Part shown: positions 45,133 through 53,524 of the stretch, in pieces
How the letters are laid out: every line of letters begins with the position of its first letter
Position numbering within the stretch: the stretch's first letter is position 1
DNA from: Ruminococcus sp.
GTDB lineage: Bacteria; Bacillota; Clostridia; Oscillospirales; Acutalibacteraceae
Reading direction: 5' to 3'
NCBI GenBank assembly: GCA_017410265.1
Contig: JAFQRC010000003.1
Location: 186,001 to 250,000, forward strand
Length of the DNA: 64,000 bases
Notes under the pieces: model-generated
Seen by the model: only the letters and a program-made list of their open reading frames with translations
Database searches by the model: none
What the model was told of the DNA's origin: nothing
Translations under genes and position numbers: made by a program

Positions 45133-46458
45133 ATGAGAAACAAATTACTTGATGTACTCGAAAAACGCACACTCGGTATCCACTGCGGTATCCCATCATT
45201 TTGCTCCGCTAACAAAATCGTTATCGAAGCTATTATGGATCAGGCAAAGCGTTTTGATGACACTGTGCTGATTGAAGCAACCTCTAACCAGGTTAACCAG
45301 TTCGGCGGATATATGGATATGACATCCGTTGATTTTCGAGAATATGTCTATAAAATTGCTGACCAGATTGGTTTTGACAAAGATAAAATCATCTTAGGTG
45401 GCGACCACTTAGGCCCTCTGCCTTGGTGCAATCTTCCAGCCGATGAGGCTATGGAGCACGCTAAAAAGCTCGTTTATGACTGCGTTATGGCTGGCTACAC
45501 AAAGGTCCACCTTGACACAAGTATGAAGCTCGGCGATGACCCTGTTGACGAGATGCTTCCTAACGAAGTTATTGCAGAGCGCGGTGCTGTTTTGTACAAA
45601 GAATGTGACAGAGCTTATCAGGAATTACTCAAAGAAAATCCTGACGCAGTTCAGCCTGTTTACATCATCGGCTCCGAGGTGCCGATTCCGGGCGGTTCTC
45701 AGGAAGAGGAGGACAACTTAAAGGTTACTAATCCTCGTGATTTCGAAAGCACAATCATGGCTTATCGCAGAATGTTTAATAAACTCGGTTTAAAGGACGC
45801 GTGGAATCACATCATCGGTATCGTTGTTCAGCCTGGTGTTGAATTTGGTAACACTGATATCCACACCTACAATCGTCTTGACGCTGTAAAGCTGTGCAAC
45901 AGACTTAAAAAATACCCTGACATCGTTTTTGAGGGTCACTCAACTGACTATCAGCCACCAGTTAAACTTAGGGAAATGGTTGAAGACGGTATCGCTATCA
46001 TCAAGGTAGGTCCTGCGCTTACAAACGCTGTAAGAGAAGCGATTTTTGCTCTCTCTATGATTGAAAAAGAGCTCATTGACGACGAGTCACAGCGCGCAAA
46101 CTTCATCGAAGTTCTCGAAGAAGTTATGATGAATGAACCATCTAACTGGATCAAACACTACCATGGCACACAAAAGCAACAGGCAATCGCAAGAAAGTAC
46201 AGCTTCTCTGACCGTTCAAGATACTATTTCACTCACGAGAAGGTGCTCACTGCTCAGGACAAGCTTTTCGAGAATCTCTCGAATGTGGAGATTCCGCTCC
46301 CTGTACTTCACCAGTATATGCCTCTCCAGTATTCTAAAGTAAGAGATGGCAAACTCTCATGCACTCCTAGAGAACTCGCTAAAGACGCTGTCGTTTGCGT
46401 TGTTGAAGACTACAACTACGCTGTAAAGTGCAACTATATGGCTAACCCTATGATGTAA
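45133..46458 (+). CDS. gatZ: GatZ/KbaZ family protein (tagatose-phosphate aldolase subunit or tagatose-6-P 4-epimerase)
   Basis: 441 residues, the full length of PF08013. Recognisable segments are GIHCGIPSFCSANKIVIEA, ATSNQVNQFGGYMDM, ILGGDHLGPLPW, DTSMKLGDDP and VFEGHSTDYQPP. Known roles are the non-catalytic partner of the GatY/KbaY aldolase and, for some members, interconversion of tagatose-6-P with fructose-6-P. No GatY is visible here, so the epimerase role fits better. It abuts the cytidylyltransferase stop behind AAGGAGG and precedes the dehydrogenase by 18 nt. Confidence 0.9.
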   Translation: MRNKLLDVLEKRTLGIHCGIPSFCSANKIVIEAIMDQAKRFDDTVLIEATSNQVNQFGGYMDMTSVDFREYVYKIADQIGFDKDKIILGGDHLGPLPWCNLPADEAMEHAKKLVYDCVMAGYTKVHLDTSMKLGDDPVDEMLPNEVIAERGAVLYKECDRAYQELLKENPDAVQPVYIIGSEVPIPGGSQEEEDNLKVTNPRDFESTIMAYRRMFNKLGLKDAWNHIIGIVVQPGVEFGNTDIHTYNRLDAVKLCNRLKKYPDIVFEGHSTDYQPPVKLREMVEDGIAIIKVGPALTNAVREAIFALSMIEKELIDDESQRANFIEVLEEVMMNEPSNWIKHYHGTQKQQAIARKYSFSDRSRYYFTHEKVLTAQDKLFENLSNVEIPLPVLHQYMPLQYSKVRDGKLSCTPRELAKDAVVCVVEDYNYAVKCNYMANPMM

Positions 46459-46476
46459 TAGAAAGAAGGTTTTTTA

Positions 46477-47523
46477 ATGAAAGCTGCTGTATTACACGCT
46501 AATAAAGATATAAGATTCGATGAAATTCCAACCCCTGTTACTGACAAAGGCACAGTACTCGTCAAGGTTGTCGCTACAGGTATCTGTGGCTCAGACTTAC
46601 CTCGAGTACACGACCACGCTGCTCACAACTACCCTATCATTTTAGGCCACGAATTTTCAGGCTATGTAGCTGAGGTTGGCGAAGGTGTTACTTCTGTTTC
46701 TAAAGATGACCATGTTGTCGGCATCCCGCTCGTTCCTTGTATGGAGTGTACAGACTGCAAAAATGGCAACTACTCTCTTTGCAAGCACTACAGCTTTGTC
46801 GGTTCCAGACAAAACGGAAGTATGGCAGAGTATGTACTGCTTCCTGAGCAGAATGTTATGAAAATCGACAAAACTATCCCATACGAGGTTGCGGCTTTCT
46901 TTGAACCATCCACCGTTGCTATCCACGCTCTGTATCAGACAGACTACAAAGACGGCGGTACAGTAGCTGTACTAGGTGGCGGTAACATCGGTCTTTTCAC
47001 CTTACAGTGGATTAAGATTTTCGGTGCTAAGAAAGTTGTCGTTATCGATGTTGACCACGACAGACTCAAGGATTCTATAGAGCTCGGTGCTGATGCAGTT
47101 GTTGCTCTTTGTGATGAAGACTACAAAGACCAGCTAAATAAACTCACTGACAACCGTGGCTTTGACTATGTATTTGTAAGCACTGGCTCAACAGACGCTA
47201 TGAAGCTTGCATTTGATATCGCAGGAAACAAAGCTCACCTTTGCTTCATCGGTACACCAACTAAAGAAATGACATTCTCAGTGAAAGAGTGGGAAAATAT
47301 GAACCGCAAAGAGTTCTTCCTCACCGGCTCATGGATGTCATATTCAAAAGAATTCCCAGGCAAAGAGTGGGAAATGACCGACAAGCACTTTGCAAAAGGC
47401 GATTTAAAGGTCACTGACAGCATGATATTTGCGCAGTATCCGCTTGATAAAACTATGGAGGCATTCAACCTTTTCACTATACCGGGCAAGGTAAAGGGCA
47501 AGGTTCAGATTATCGACAAATAA
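46477..47523 (+). CDS. gatD: Zinc-dependent medium-chain dehydrogenase, galactitol-1-phosphate 5-dehydrogenase-like
   Basis: 348 residues. NAD(P)-dependent alcohol dehydrogenase. Catalytic zinc motifs: GICGSDLPRVHDHAAHN and LGHEFSG. Structural zinc cysteines: CMECTDCKNGNYSLC. Rossmann glycines: VLGGGNIGLFTLQ. It resembles GatD (galactitol-1-P to tagatose-6-P). Run in reverse it would supply galactitol-1-P. The alternative is a TarJ-like ribulose-5-P reductase giving ribitol-5-P. Its neighbour GatZ favours the hexitol reading. Confidence 0.85.
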   Translation: MKAAVLHANKDIRFDEIPTPVTDKGTVLVKVVATGICGSDLPRVHDHAAHNYPIILGHEFSGYVAEVGEGVTSVSKDDHVVGIPLVPCMECTDCKNGNYSLCKHYSFVGSRQNGSMAEYVLLPEQNVMKIDKTIPYEVAAFFEPSTVAIHALYQTDYKDGGTVAVLGGGNIGLFTLQWIKIFGAKKVVVIDVDHDRLKDSIELGADAVVALCDEDYKDQLNKLTDNRGFDYVFVSTGSTDAMKLAFDIAGNKAHLCFIGTPTKEMTFSVKEWENMNRKEFFLTGSWMSYSKEFPGKEWEMTDKHFAKGDLKVTDSMIFAQYPLDKTMEAFNLFTIPGKVKGKVQIIDK

Positions 47524-47535
47524 TCTATATAAGTT

Positions 47536-48654
47536 ATGGCTACTAATAATCAATCCCGTATCTACAAATTTGACAACATAAAGCTTCTGACCATCATTCT
47601 CGTTGTTGTAGGTCATGTAATCGAGCCTTATGTTGACAAATCGGATATGTTCAAAAGCTTGTTTATATTCATCTACTCGTTTCATATGCCGTTGTTTGTT
47701 TTCCTCAGTGGTTTATTCCAGAAACGATTTTCCGATGAAAATAAACTCAAAATCAACAAAATAGCGTTTTATGTAGCACTCGGATTTCTGCTCAAGCTGA
47801 TAAATGCACTGGCAAAAATGGCGTGTGGAAACCCTTTCTCTATCAACTTTTTCGGTGGCGCAAGCATAGATTGGTATCTCTTCGTGCTGTCTATGTTTAT
47901 GGTGACAGCGTATCTGTGCAGAAAAATCCACCCTGCGATTATGCTCAGTGTTGCAACAGTTATAGGAAGCGTGAGCGGTTATGTTGACGCAATCGACGAC
48001 ACGCTTTATCTCTCGAGATTCCTCGTTTTTCTCCCGATTTATCTGCTCGGCTACTACATGACCCCACAGCTTCTGATAAAAATCGAGAAAAACTATGTAG
48101 TCAAAGCGATTAGTGGACTTTCAATGCTGACCTATTTTGTGCTGTGCTTCAGAAATCTCGATATAATTTACAAGCTCAGACGACTTTTCACAGGAAAAAA
48201 TCCGTTCTCGAGTGTTCCGATAGACGGTTGTGGCTTTGAGCACAGACTTTTGTGCTACGGTATTTCAATCGTGCTATGTATGGCGGTGTTCTGTTTCATT
48301 CCGAATATCAGAGTTCCTATACTTTCCAATATGGGAGCCAACACATTAGCTGTATATTTCTGGCACAGACCTGTTTTATACCTGTTCAGTGCAGCGGGAT
48401 TTTTCGATATGGTGCTCGCCCTTGGTGACCCGCTTTATAAAATTATTCTGCTGTCATTCGGTGTAATTCTCGCGCTTTTACTATCGCTCAGTATATTCAT
48501 GAAACCGCTGAGCTTACTTTCTTCGCTTATCAACAAGCTCAAGCCTCTCTGGTGCTATGTAGTGATATTCGCACCGTTTGCTATAGGACTGCTTACTATG
48601 GCTAAAGAGCTTCCGTCGTATTTTTCATACCTGCTCAAAAAAATCACAAACTAA
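47536..48654 (+). CDS. Acyltransferase 3 family membrane protein
   Basis: 372 residues, about ten hydrophobic segments. N-terminus KFDNIKLLTIILVVVGHVIE followed by FIYSFHMPLFVFLSGL, the acyltransferase 3 signature with its His. It likely O-acetylates the polyol or sugar made by the cassette. It follows the dehydrogenase by 12 nt with no strong ribosome site, so expression may depend on coupling. A terminator follows directly, closing the cassette. A second, non-identical family member is at 31087-32064. Confidence 0.88.
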   Translation: MATNNQSRIYKFDNIKLLTIILVVVGHVIEPYVDKSDMFKSLFIFIYSFHMPLFVFLSGLFQKRFSDENKLKINKIAFYVALGFLLKLINALAKMACGNPFSINFFGGASIDWYLFVLSMFMVTAYLCRKIHPAIMLSVATVIGSVSGYVDAIDDTLYLSRFLVFLPIYLLGYYMTPQLLIKIEKNYVVKAISGLSMLTYFVLCFRNLDIIYKLRRLFTGKNPFSSVPIDGCGFEHRLLCYGISIVLCMAVFCFIPNIRVPILSNMGANTLAVYFWHRPVLYLFSAAGFFDMVLALGDPLYKIILLSFGVILALLLSLSIFMKPLSLLSSLINKLKPLWCYVVIFAPFAIGLLTMAKELPSYFSYLLKKITN

Positions 48655-48664
48655 GATATAACAA

Positions 48665-48701
48665 AACCCGCACAAAATGGACTTTCCAAATTGTGCGGGT
48701 T
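48665..48701. terminator. Bidirectional terminator between the LicD cassette and aroF
   Basis: 11-bp perfect stem (48665-48675 with 48691-48701), T-rich downstream on both strands, between converging genes. Confidence 0.85.
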
Positions 48702-48715
48702 AATTTTATATTAAC

Positions 48716-49744
48716 TTAAATCATATCAGCGATGTCGTAGATAAGCTTTTCACTCTTTTCCCAGCCAAGGCACGGGTCAGTGATACTCTTACCGAACACT
48801 CCGCCGTCAACAGACTGGCTTCCGTCCTCAAGATAGCTTTCTATCATAAAGCCTTTGACCATCTTTCTGACATCATCATTATGACGACAGGAATGGAGCA
48901 CTTCCTTACAGATTCTGCTCTGCTCAAACGGATTTTTCGCAGAATTAGAGTGGTTAGCATCGACAACAAGGGCGATGTTTTCGAGGTTTCTCTTAGCATA
49001 CATCTCGTGCAGTAGCTCCAAATCCTCGTAGTGATAGTTAGGCATCATCTTGCCGTGTTTGTTCACATAGCCTCTCAAAATAGCGTGTGCAAGAGGGTTA
49101 CCTGTGGTCTTTACCTGCCAGCCTCTGAAGATAAAGGTGTGGCTGTGCTGAGCAGCTTCGATAGAGTTGAGCATAACTGAGTAGTCGCCACTAGTAGGGT
49201 TTTTCATACCAACAGGAACAGATATACCGCTTGAAACCAAGCGATGCTCCTGATTTTCAACCGAGCGTGCACCGATAGCGACATAGGACATCAAATCATC
49301 AAGATAGCGGTAGTTCGCCGGATAGAGCATCTCGTCAGCAGTGGACATACCGTACTCTGTGAGCACTCTTGAATGGAGCTCTCTGATAGCTAAAATTCCT
49401 TTGAATGTATCAGGCTTTGAATTAGGGTCAGGCTGGTGCATCATACCTTTATATCCTGAGCCGTTTGTTCTAGGTTTGTTAGTATAAACTCGCGGAATTA
49501 AAACGAGCTTGTCGCTCACTTTTTCCTGAACCTTTCTGAGTCTTTCAACATATTCAAGCACCGCATCTTCTCTGTCGGCAGAGCAAGGACCGATGACTAA
49601 AATCATTTTGTCGGAATTTCCGAGAAAGATATCAGCAACCTGCTTATCGATAAGTTCCTTTTGTTCAGAAGCCTTTATAGACAGCGGGTAGGCTTCTTTC
49701 ACTTCCATCGGAATAGGTAATTTTTTTTCAAAAATCATAGACAT
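48716..49744 (-). CDS. aroF: 3-deoxy-7-phosphoheptulonate synthase (class I, AroF/G/H type)
   Basis: 342 residues. First step of aromatic amino-acid synthesis, joining PEP and erythrose-4-P. Family motifs: LVIGPCSADREDAVLEY, IPRVYTNKPRTNGSGYKG, MLYPANYRYLDDL, SVENQEHRLVSSG, VDANHSNSAKNP, IESYLEDGSQSV. The start at 49744 is chosen because GGAGGG lies 9 nt upstream; the in-frame ATG at 49837 would overlap nrdG. Its own promoter has a perfect consensus -35 box and a 10-bp inverted repeat, implying regulation. Confidence 0.97.
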   Translation of the reverse strand: MSMIFEKKLPIPMEVKEAYPLSIKASEQKELIDKQVADIFLGNSDKMILVIGPCSADREDAVLEYVERLRKVQEKVSDKLVLIPRVYTNKPRTNGSGYKGMMHQPDPNSKPDTFKGILAIRELHSRVLTEYGMSTADEMLYPANYRYLDDLMSYVAIGARSVENQEHRLVSSGISVPVGMKNPTSGDYSVMLNSIEAAQHSHTFIFRGWQVKTTGNPLAHAILRGYVNKHGKMMPNYHYEDLELLHEMYAKRNLENIALVVDANHSNSAKNPFEQSRICKEVLHSCRHNDDVRKMVKGFMIESYLEDGSQSVDGGVFGKSITDPCLGWEKSEKLIYDIADMI

Positions 49745-49768
49745 TGTGCGTTCCCTCCAAACAGTAGA

Positions 49769-49811
49769 ATAATACCGCAGAATCGTTATTTTGTCAACAA
49801 ATCTGCGGTAT
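49769..49811 (-). promoter_or_regulatory. aroF promoter with operator-like 10-bp inverted repeat
   Basis: Minus strand TTGACA (49792-49797), 17-nt spacer, TATTAT (49769-49774). Perfect inverted repeat ATACCGCAGA (49772-49781) with TCTGCGGTAT (49802-49811), spacer 20 nt, encloses the -35 and overlaps the -10. It is likely a repressor site, less likely a nrdG terminator since no U tract follows. Confidence 0.65.
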
Positions 49812-49815
49812 AAAA

Positions 49816-50346
49816 TCACTTTATTAACTTGTTCCACAAGACGATTTCGCCTTTTGATAAAGACTGTTTAACATCTATTACCCGCTGGTTTTTACTCCCG
49901 CGAAACTGAAGCGTGATATCCTTTTGCTCCTCAATATACGGTCCGTCAACGAGCACATCGATGTATGACAGCATTTCATCAGTGTACTCCCCTCTTGCCC
50001 TGCTGTCACAAAGCAGGTGCTTATCAAACAGATAACCTGTGTAGCACCAGATATCCTTATTTGGGAACTTTTCTTTCACTTTTCTCAAAAACTTCGTCAG
50101 CGCTTCTTGGTTTTCCACTTCAAAAGGCTCGCCTCCGAGCAGTGACAGTCCATTTACAAAATCAGGTGCAAGATAATCTAGAATGAGCTTTTCTGTTTCT
50201 TCCGTGAATTTTTCTCCAAAAGAAAAATCCCAAGTTTCCTTGTTGAAGCAATTCTTACAGTGGTGGGTGCAACCCGACACAAAAAGTGAAACTCTAACTC
50301 CTATGCCGTTTGCTATATCGCGTTTTTTTATCGTTGCGTAGTTCAT
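49816..50346 (-). CDS. nrdG: Anaerobic ribonucleotide reductase activating protein
   Basis: 176 residues. Radical SAM enzyme that installs the glycyl radical on NrdD. The 4Fe-4S motif is SGCTHHCKNCFN near residue 30, followed by WDFSFGEKFT and the SLLGGEPFEVEN motif that positions SAM. Its start shares one base with the nrdD stop (TGATG), so translation is coupled. Standard length for NrdG. Confidence 0.97.
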   Translation of the reverse strand: MNYATIKKRDIANGIGVRVSLFVSGCTHHCKNCFNKETWDFSFGEKFTEETEKLILDYLAPDFVNGLSLLGGEPFEVENQEALTKFLRKVKEKFPNKDIWCYTGYLFDKHLLCDSRARGEYTDEMLSYIDVLVDGPYIEEQKDITLQFRGSKNQRVIDVKQSLSKGEIVLWNKLIK

Positions 50347-52505
50347 CAGATATGGAGCACTCTTTCTTTGATTTCCTGAGTTCTGCCCTGATTCCAGTAC
50401 TGTGTGCCGATGTATCCGCAGGTGCGACGAGCAACATTCATAGTATCCTGATTGCGGTTACCACAGTTCGGACATTCCCAGATAAGCTTTCCGTCATCGT
50501 TTACTATCACGATTTCTCCGTCAAAGCCACATTCCTGACAGTAGTCGCTCTTTGTGTTAAGCTCAGCGTACATAATGTTGTCGTAAATAAAGCGGATGAT
50601 GTTCAGCACAGCATCCAGATTCTGTTGCATATTCGGGACTTCAACATAGCTGATTGCACCGCCTGTAGAAAGTGCCTGGAATTTAGACTCGAACATAAGC
50701 TTATCAAAAGCGTCGATTTCTTCGGTAACATGAACATGATAGCTGTTTGTGATATACGCTTTATCTGTAACGCCATGAATAACACCAAATCGCTTCTGCA
50801 GGCATTTAGCAAATTTATAGGTTGTGCTCTCAAGCGGTGTGCCGTAGATACCAAAACCAATAGTAGTTTCAGCCTTCCACTTATCACACGCCTTGTTCAT
50901 ATACTTCATAATTTCAAGAGCAAAATCAGTAACTGACGGGTCTGTGTGAGATTTGCCTGTCATATAGCGAACGCATTCACAAAGTCCGGCATAACCCAGA
51001 GAAATAGTAGAATAACCGCCGTAAAGAAGCTTGTCAATCGGCTCGCCTTTTTCAAGTCTTGCTATAGCACCGTCCTGCCACAAGATAGGTGCCGCGTCAG
51101 AAAGTGTGCCCTTTAGTCTATTATGACGACACATAAGCGCCTTGTAGCAAAGTTCGAGTCGCTCGTCGAAAATCTTCCAGAATTTATCAATATCCTTACC
51201 GCTTGAAAGTGCGATATCAACGAGATTCAAGGTCACAACTCCCTGATTAAATCGACCGTAGAACTGGTACTCGCCCTTATCGTTTTTCCACGGGGTAAGA
51301 GCGCTTCGGCAACCCATAACAGGGAAGCAGTTGCCCTCTTTCAGGCTTTTCATAATCTTCTCAGAAATATAGTCAGGAACTAAACGCTTAGCAGTACATT
51401 TAGCTGAAAGCTCTGTTAGGTACCAGTACTTTGAGTCAGGAGTGATATTATCTTCCTCTAATACATAAATGAGCTTTGGAAACGCAGGTGTGACGTAAAC
51501 ACCCTTTTCGTTTTTTACACCCTGATAACGCTGAAGCAGAACTTCCTCGATAATGAGCGCTAAATCAGCCTTTTCCTGCTCGTTTTTAGCTTCGTTAAGA
51601 TACATAAACACAGTAACAAACGGAGCTTGTCCGTTGGTTGTAAGCAGAGTTACAACCTGATACTGGATAGTCTGCACACCGCGGTTGATTTCTTCTCTTA
51701 GGCGCTTTTCAACTACCCGAGAAATCTTCTCTTCATCAACCTCAACGCCAATATATGAATACTCTTCAACAACCTGTTTTCTGATTTTCTGACGGCTCAC
51801 TTCTACAAAAGGAGCAAGATGAGTCAGCGAAATACTCTGTCCGCCGTACTGATTGGACGCAACCTGAGCGATAATCTGAGTAGCAATGTTGCACGCGGTT
51901 GAAAAGCTGTGCGGCTTTTCAATCATTGTACCGCTGATGACCGTGCCGTTCTGGAGCATATCCTCTAAATTTACGAGGTCACAGTTGTGCATATGCTGAG
52001 CGTAGTAGTCGGTATCGTGGAAATGAATGATACCTTCCTCGTGCGCCTTGACGATTTCCTCAGGGAGCAGAATTCGCATAGTGATATCCTTGCTCACCTC
52101 ACCTGCCATATAGTCGCGCTGAACGGAGTTTACTGTAGGATTCTTATTAGAATTCTCCTGTTTTGCTTCCTCATTGTTACACTCAATGAGAGTCAGAATC
52201 TGGTTATCTGTAGTATTAGCAACACGGGCTAAATTACGGGTGTAGCGGTATCTGATATAACGCTTTGCTGTTTCATATGCACCACATTTCATAATTTCAA
52301 GCTCGACGAGCTCTTGAATCTCTTCTACAGAAAGCGCGCGCGAAATGCACTCTCCTGTGTTTTTGATAGTGATAGCTATACTTTTGATTTGCTCATCACT
52401 AAGCTCTCTGCCGTTGTCGTTAGCCTCGTCAGCTTTCTGTATAGCCGCAATAATTTTTTCGATATTAAACTCGGCTTCGCTGCCGTTACGCTTTATAATC
52501 TTCAT
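50346..52505 (-). CDS. nrdD: Anaerobic (class III) ribonucleoside-triphosphate reductase
   Basis: 719 residues. Makes dNTPs without oxygen. The N-terminal ATP-cone (MKIIKRNGSEAEFNIEKII) is the allosteric site. The active-site region and the C-terminal zinc ribbon (CQECGF, CPNCGNRN) are present. The glycyl-radical motif RRTCGYIGTQYWNQG ends the protein, with the radical Gly in CGYIG. Regulation by NrdR is suggested by paired boxes in the promoter. It supports a strict or facultative anaerobic life. Confidence 0.98.
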   Translation of the reverse strand: MKIIKRNGSEAEFNIEKIIAAIQKADEANDNGRELSDEQIKSIAITIKNTGECISRALSVEEIQELVELEIMKCGAYETAKRYIRYRYTRNLARVANTTDNQILTLIECNNEEAKQENSNKNPTVNSVQRDYMAGEVSKDITMRILLPEEIVKAHEEGIIHFHDTDYYAQHMHNCDLVNLEDMLQNGTVISGTMIEKPHSFSTACNIATQIIAQVASNQYGGQSISLTHLAPFVEVSRQKIRKQVVEEYSYIGVEVDEEKISRVVEKRLREEINRGVQTIQYQVVTLLTTNGQAPFVTVFMYLNEAKNEQEKADLALIIEEVLLQRYQGVKNEKGVYVTPAFPKLIYVLEEDNITPDSKYWYLTELSAKCTAKRLVPDYISEKIMKSLKEGNCFPVMGCRSALTPWKNDKGEYQFYGRFNQGVVTLNLVDIALSSGKDIDKFWKIFDERLELCYKALMCRHNRLKGTLSDAAPILWQDGAIARLEKGEPIDKLLYGGYSTISLGYAGLCECVRYMTGKSHTDPSVTDFALEIMKYMNKACDKWKAETTIGFGIYGTPLESTTYKFAKCLQKRFGVIHGVTDKAYITNSYHVHVTEEIDAFDKLMFESKFQALSTGGAISYVEVPNMQQNLDAVLNIIRFIYDNIMYAELNTKSDYCQECGFDGEIVIVNDDGKLIWECPNCGNRNQDTMNVARRTCGYIGTQYWNQGRTQEIKERVLHI

Positions 52506-52557
52506 TTTTTCAATCCCCTTTCTAAAATTTTCGTTATTTTATGCATTCCACTTCTTC

Positions 52558-52609
52558 ACTAGATATAGATGAGTATTTTTAGTATAACAACTATATATAG
52601 TATGGTCAA
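52558..52609 (-). promoter_or_regulatory. nrdDG promoter with two NrdR-like boxes
   Basis: Minus strand TTGACC (52604-52609), 17-nt spacer, TATACT (52581-52586). Box 1, the perfect palindrome ACTATATATAGT (52590-52601), fills the spacer. Box 2 (52558-52569) matches it at 10 of 12 positions. Their centres are 32 bp apart, about three helical turns, as known for NrdR sites. Confidence 0.78.
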
Positions 52610-52683
52610 GAGAATTTTGTCTTTTTTATGTTTACAGTTTAGTAATTTTTTTATTAGGAATTAAAAACTGGAAAAATAAAGAA

Positions 52684-52705
52684 ACCCCGAGCGTAATCTC
52701 GGGGT
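52684..52705 (-). terminator. Terminator of tcdA
   Basis: 8-bp stem (52684-52691 with 52698-52705), then UUUCUUU on the minus strand, just past the tcdA stop. Confidence 0.85.
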
Positions 52706-52711
52706 GTAGAG

Positions 52712-53410
52712 TCACTTTATTAAACTGTTAACGACTTCTGACGCTATGATGATGCCCGCGGCACTTGGCACAAACGCAGAGCTCGCAGGAACAGCCTTCC
52801 CGTTTTCAAGAGCTTGCACTTTACTTTTTGGCTCTTCCTTTGAGTATACGACCCTGAGTTTTTTGATATGGTTTTTCTTGCAGAGATTTCTCATAGCTCT
52901 GGCTAGCGGACAAACGCTTGTTTTATAAATATCGCTAATCTCGAGCATATCAGGATGAAGCTTGTTGCCTGTACCCATAGAGGAAATAATCGGGATATTC
53001 TTTTCCTGCGCTATTTTTGCAAGCTCAAGCTTTGCTGATACAGTGTCTATAGCATCGACTATATAGTCGTACTTTGAAAAGTCAATGCTTGATGAATTTT
53101 CAGGCAGAAAAAACATCTCAAGAGCAGTTACCTTACACTGTGGATTTATCGTCAAAATCCGCTCTTTTGCAACTTCTACTTTTGATAACCCTATCGTTTG
53201 CTGAGTAGCAAAAAGCTGGCGATTTATGTTAGAGCGAGAAATCTTATCATTATCAACAACTGTAATCTCTCCGACAAAACTTCTGGCAAGCGCTTCGATA
53301 GCATGTCCTCCGACGCCACCTGCACCGAAGACTATAACGCTCGAATTCTTAAGTTTCTCAAGCGCTTTCTTCCCTATTAACATTTGAGTGCGCGAATACA
53401 TCTCGTCCAT
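52712..53410 (-). CDS. tcdA: tRNA threonylcarbamoyladenosine dehydratase (ThiF/MoeB-like)
   Basis: 232 residues. E1-like enzyme that cyclises t6A37 of ANN-decoding tRNAs to ct6A. The nucleotide loop reads VIVFGAGGVGGHAIEALARS, followed by VVDNDKISRSNINRQLFA, the ThiF-family arginine and ATP contact region. CPLARAMRNLCKKNHI and AFVPSAAGIIIASEVV are TcdA-like. The length fits TcdA rather than MoeB or ThiF, and there is no sulfur-carrier gene nearby. It is monocistronic and diverges from the HPr-kinase-like gene. Confidence 0.92.
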   Translation of the reverse strand: MDEMYSRTQMLIGKKALEKLKNSSVIVFGAGGVGGHAIEALARSFVGEITVVDNDKISRSNINRQLFATQQTIGLSKVEVAKERILTINPQCKVTALEMFFLPENSSSIDFSKYDYIVDAIDTVSAKLELAKIAQEKNIPIISSMGTGNKLHPDMLEISDIYKTSVCPLARAMRNLCKKNHIKKLRVVYSKEEPKSKVQALENGKAVPASSAFVPSAAGIIIASEVVNSLIK

Positions 53411-53472
53411 AACACACCGCCTAGTATATTTTCCTTAGTATACCACAGTACTTATCAATATTCAAATAGGTG

Positions 53473-53501
53473 TTGAAAAACCATTTCTTATCTAGTAAAA
53501 T
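53473..53501 (+). promoter_or_regulatory. Promoter of the HPr-kinase-like gene
   Basis: TTGAAA (53473-53478), 17-nt spacer, TAAAAT (53496-53501). Confidence 0.6.
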
Positions 53502-53524
53502 GTACTTATAGAAATGAGGTAACT

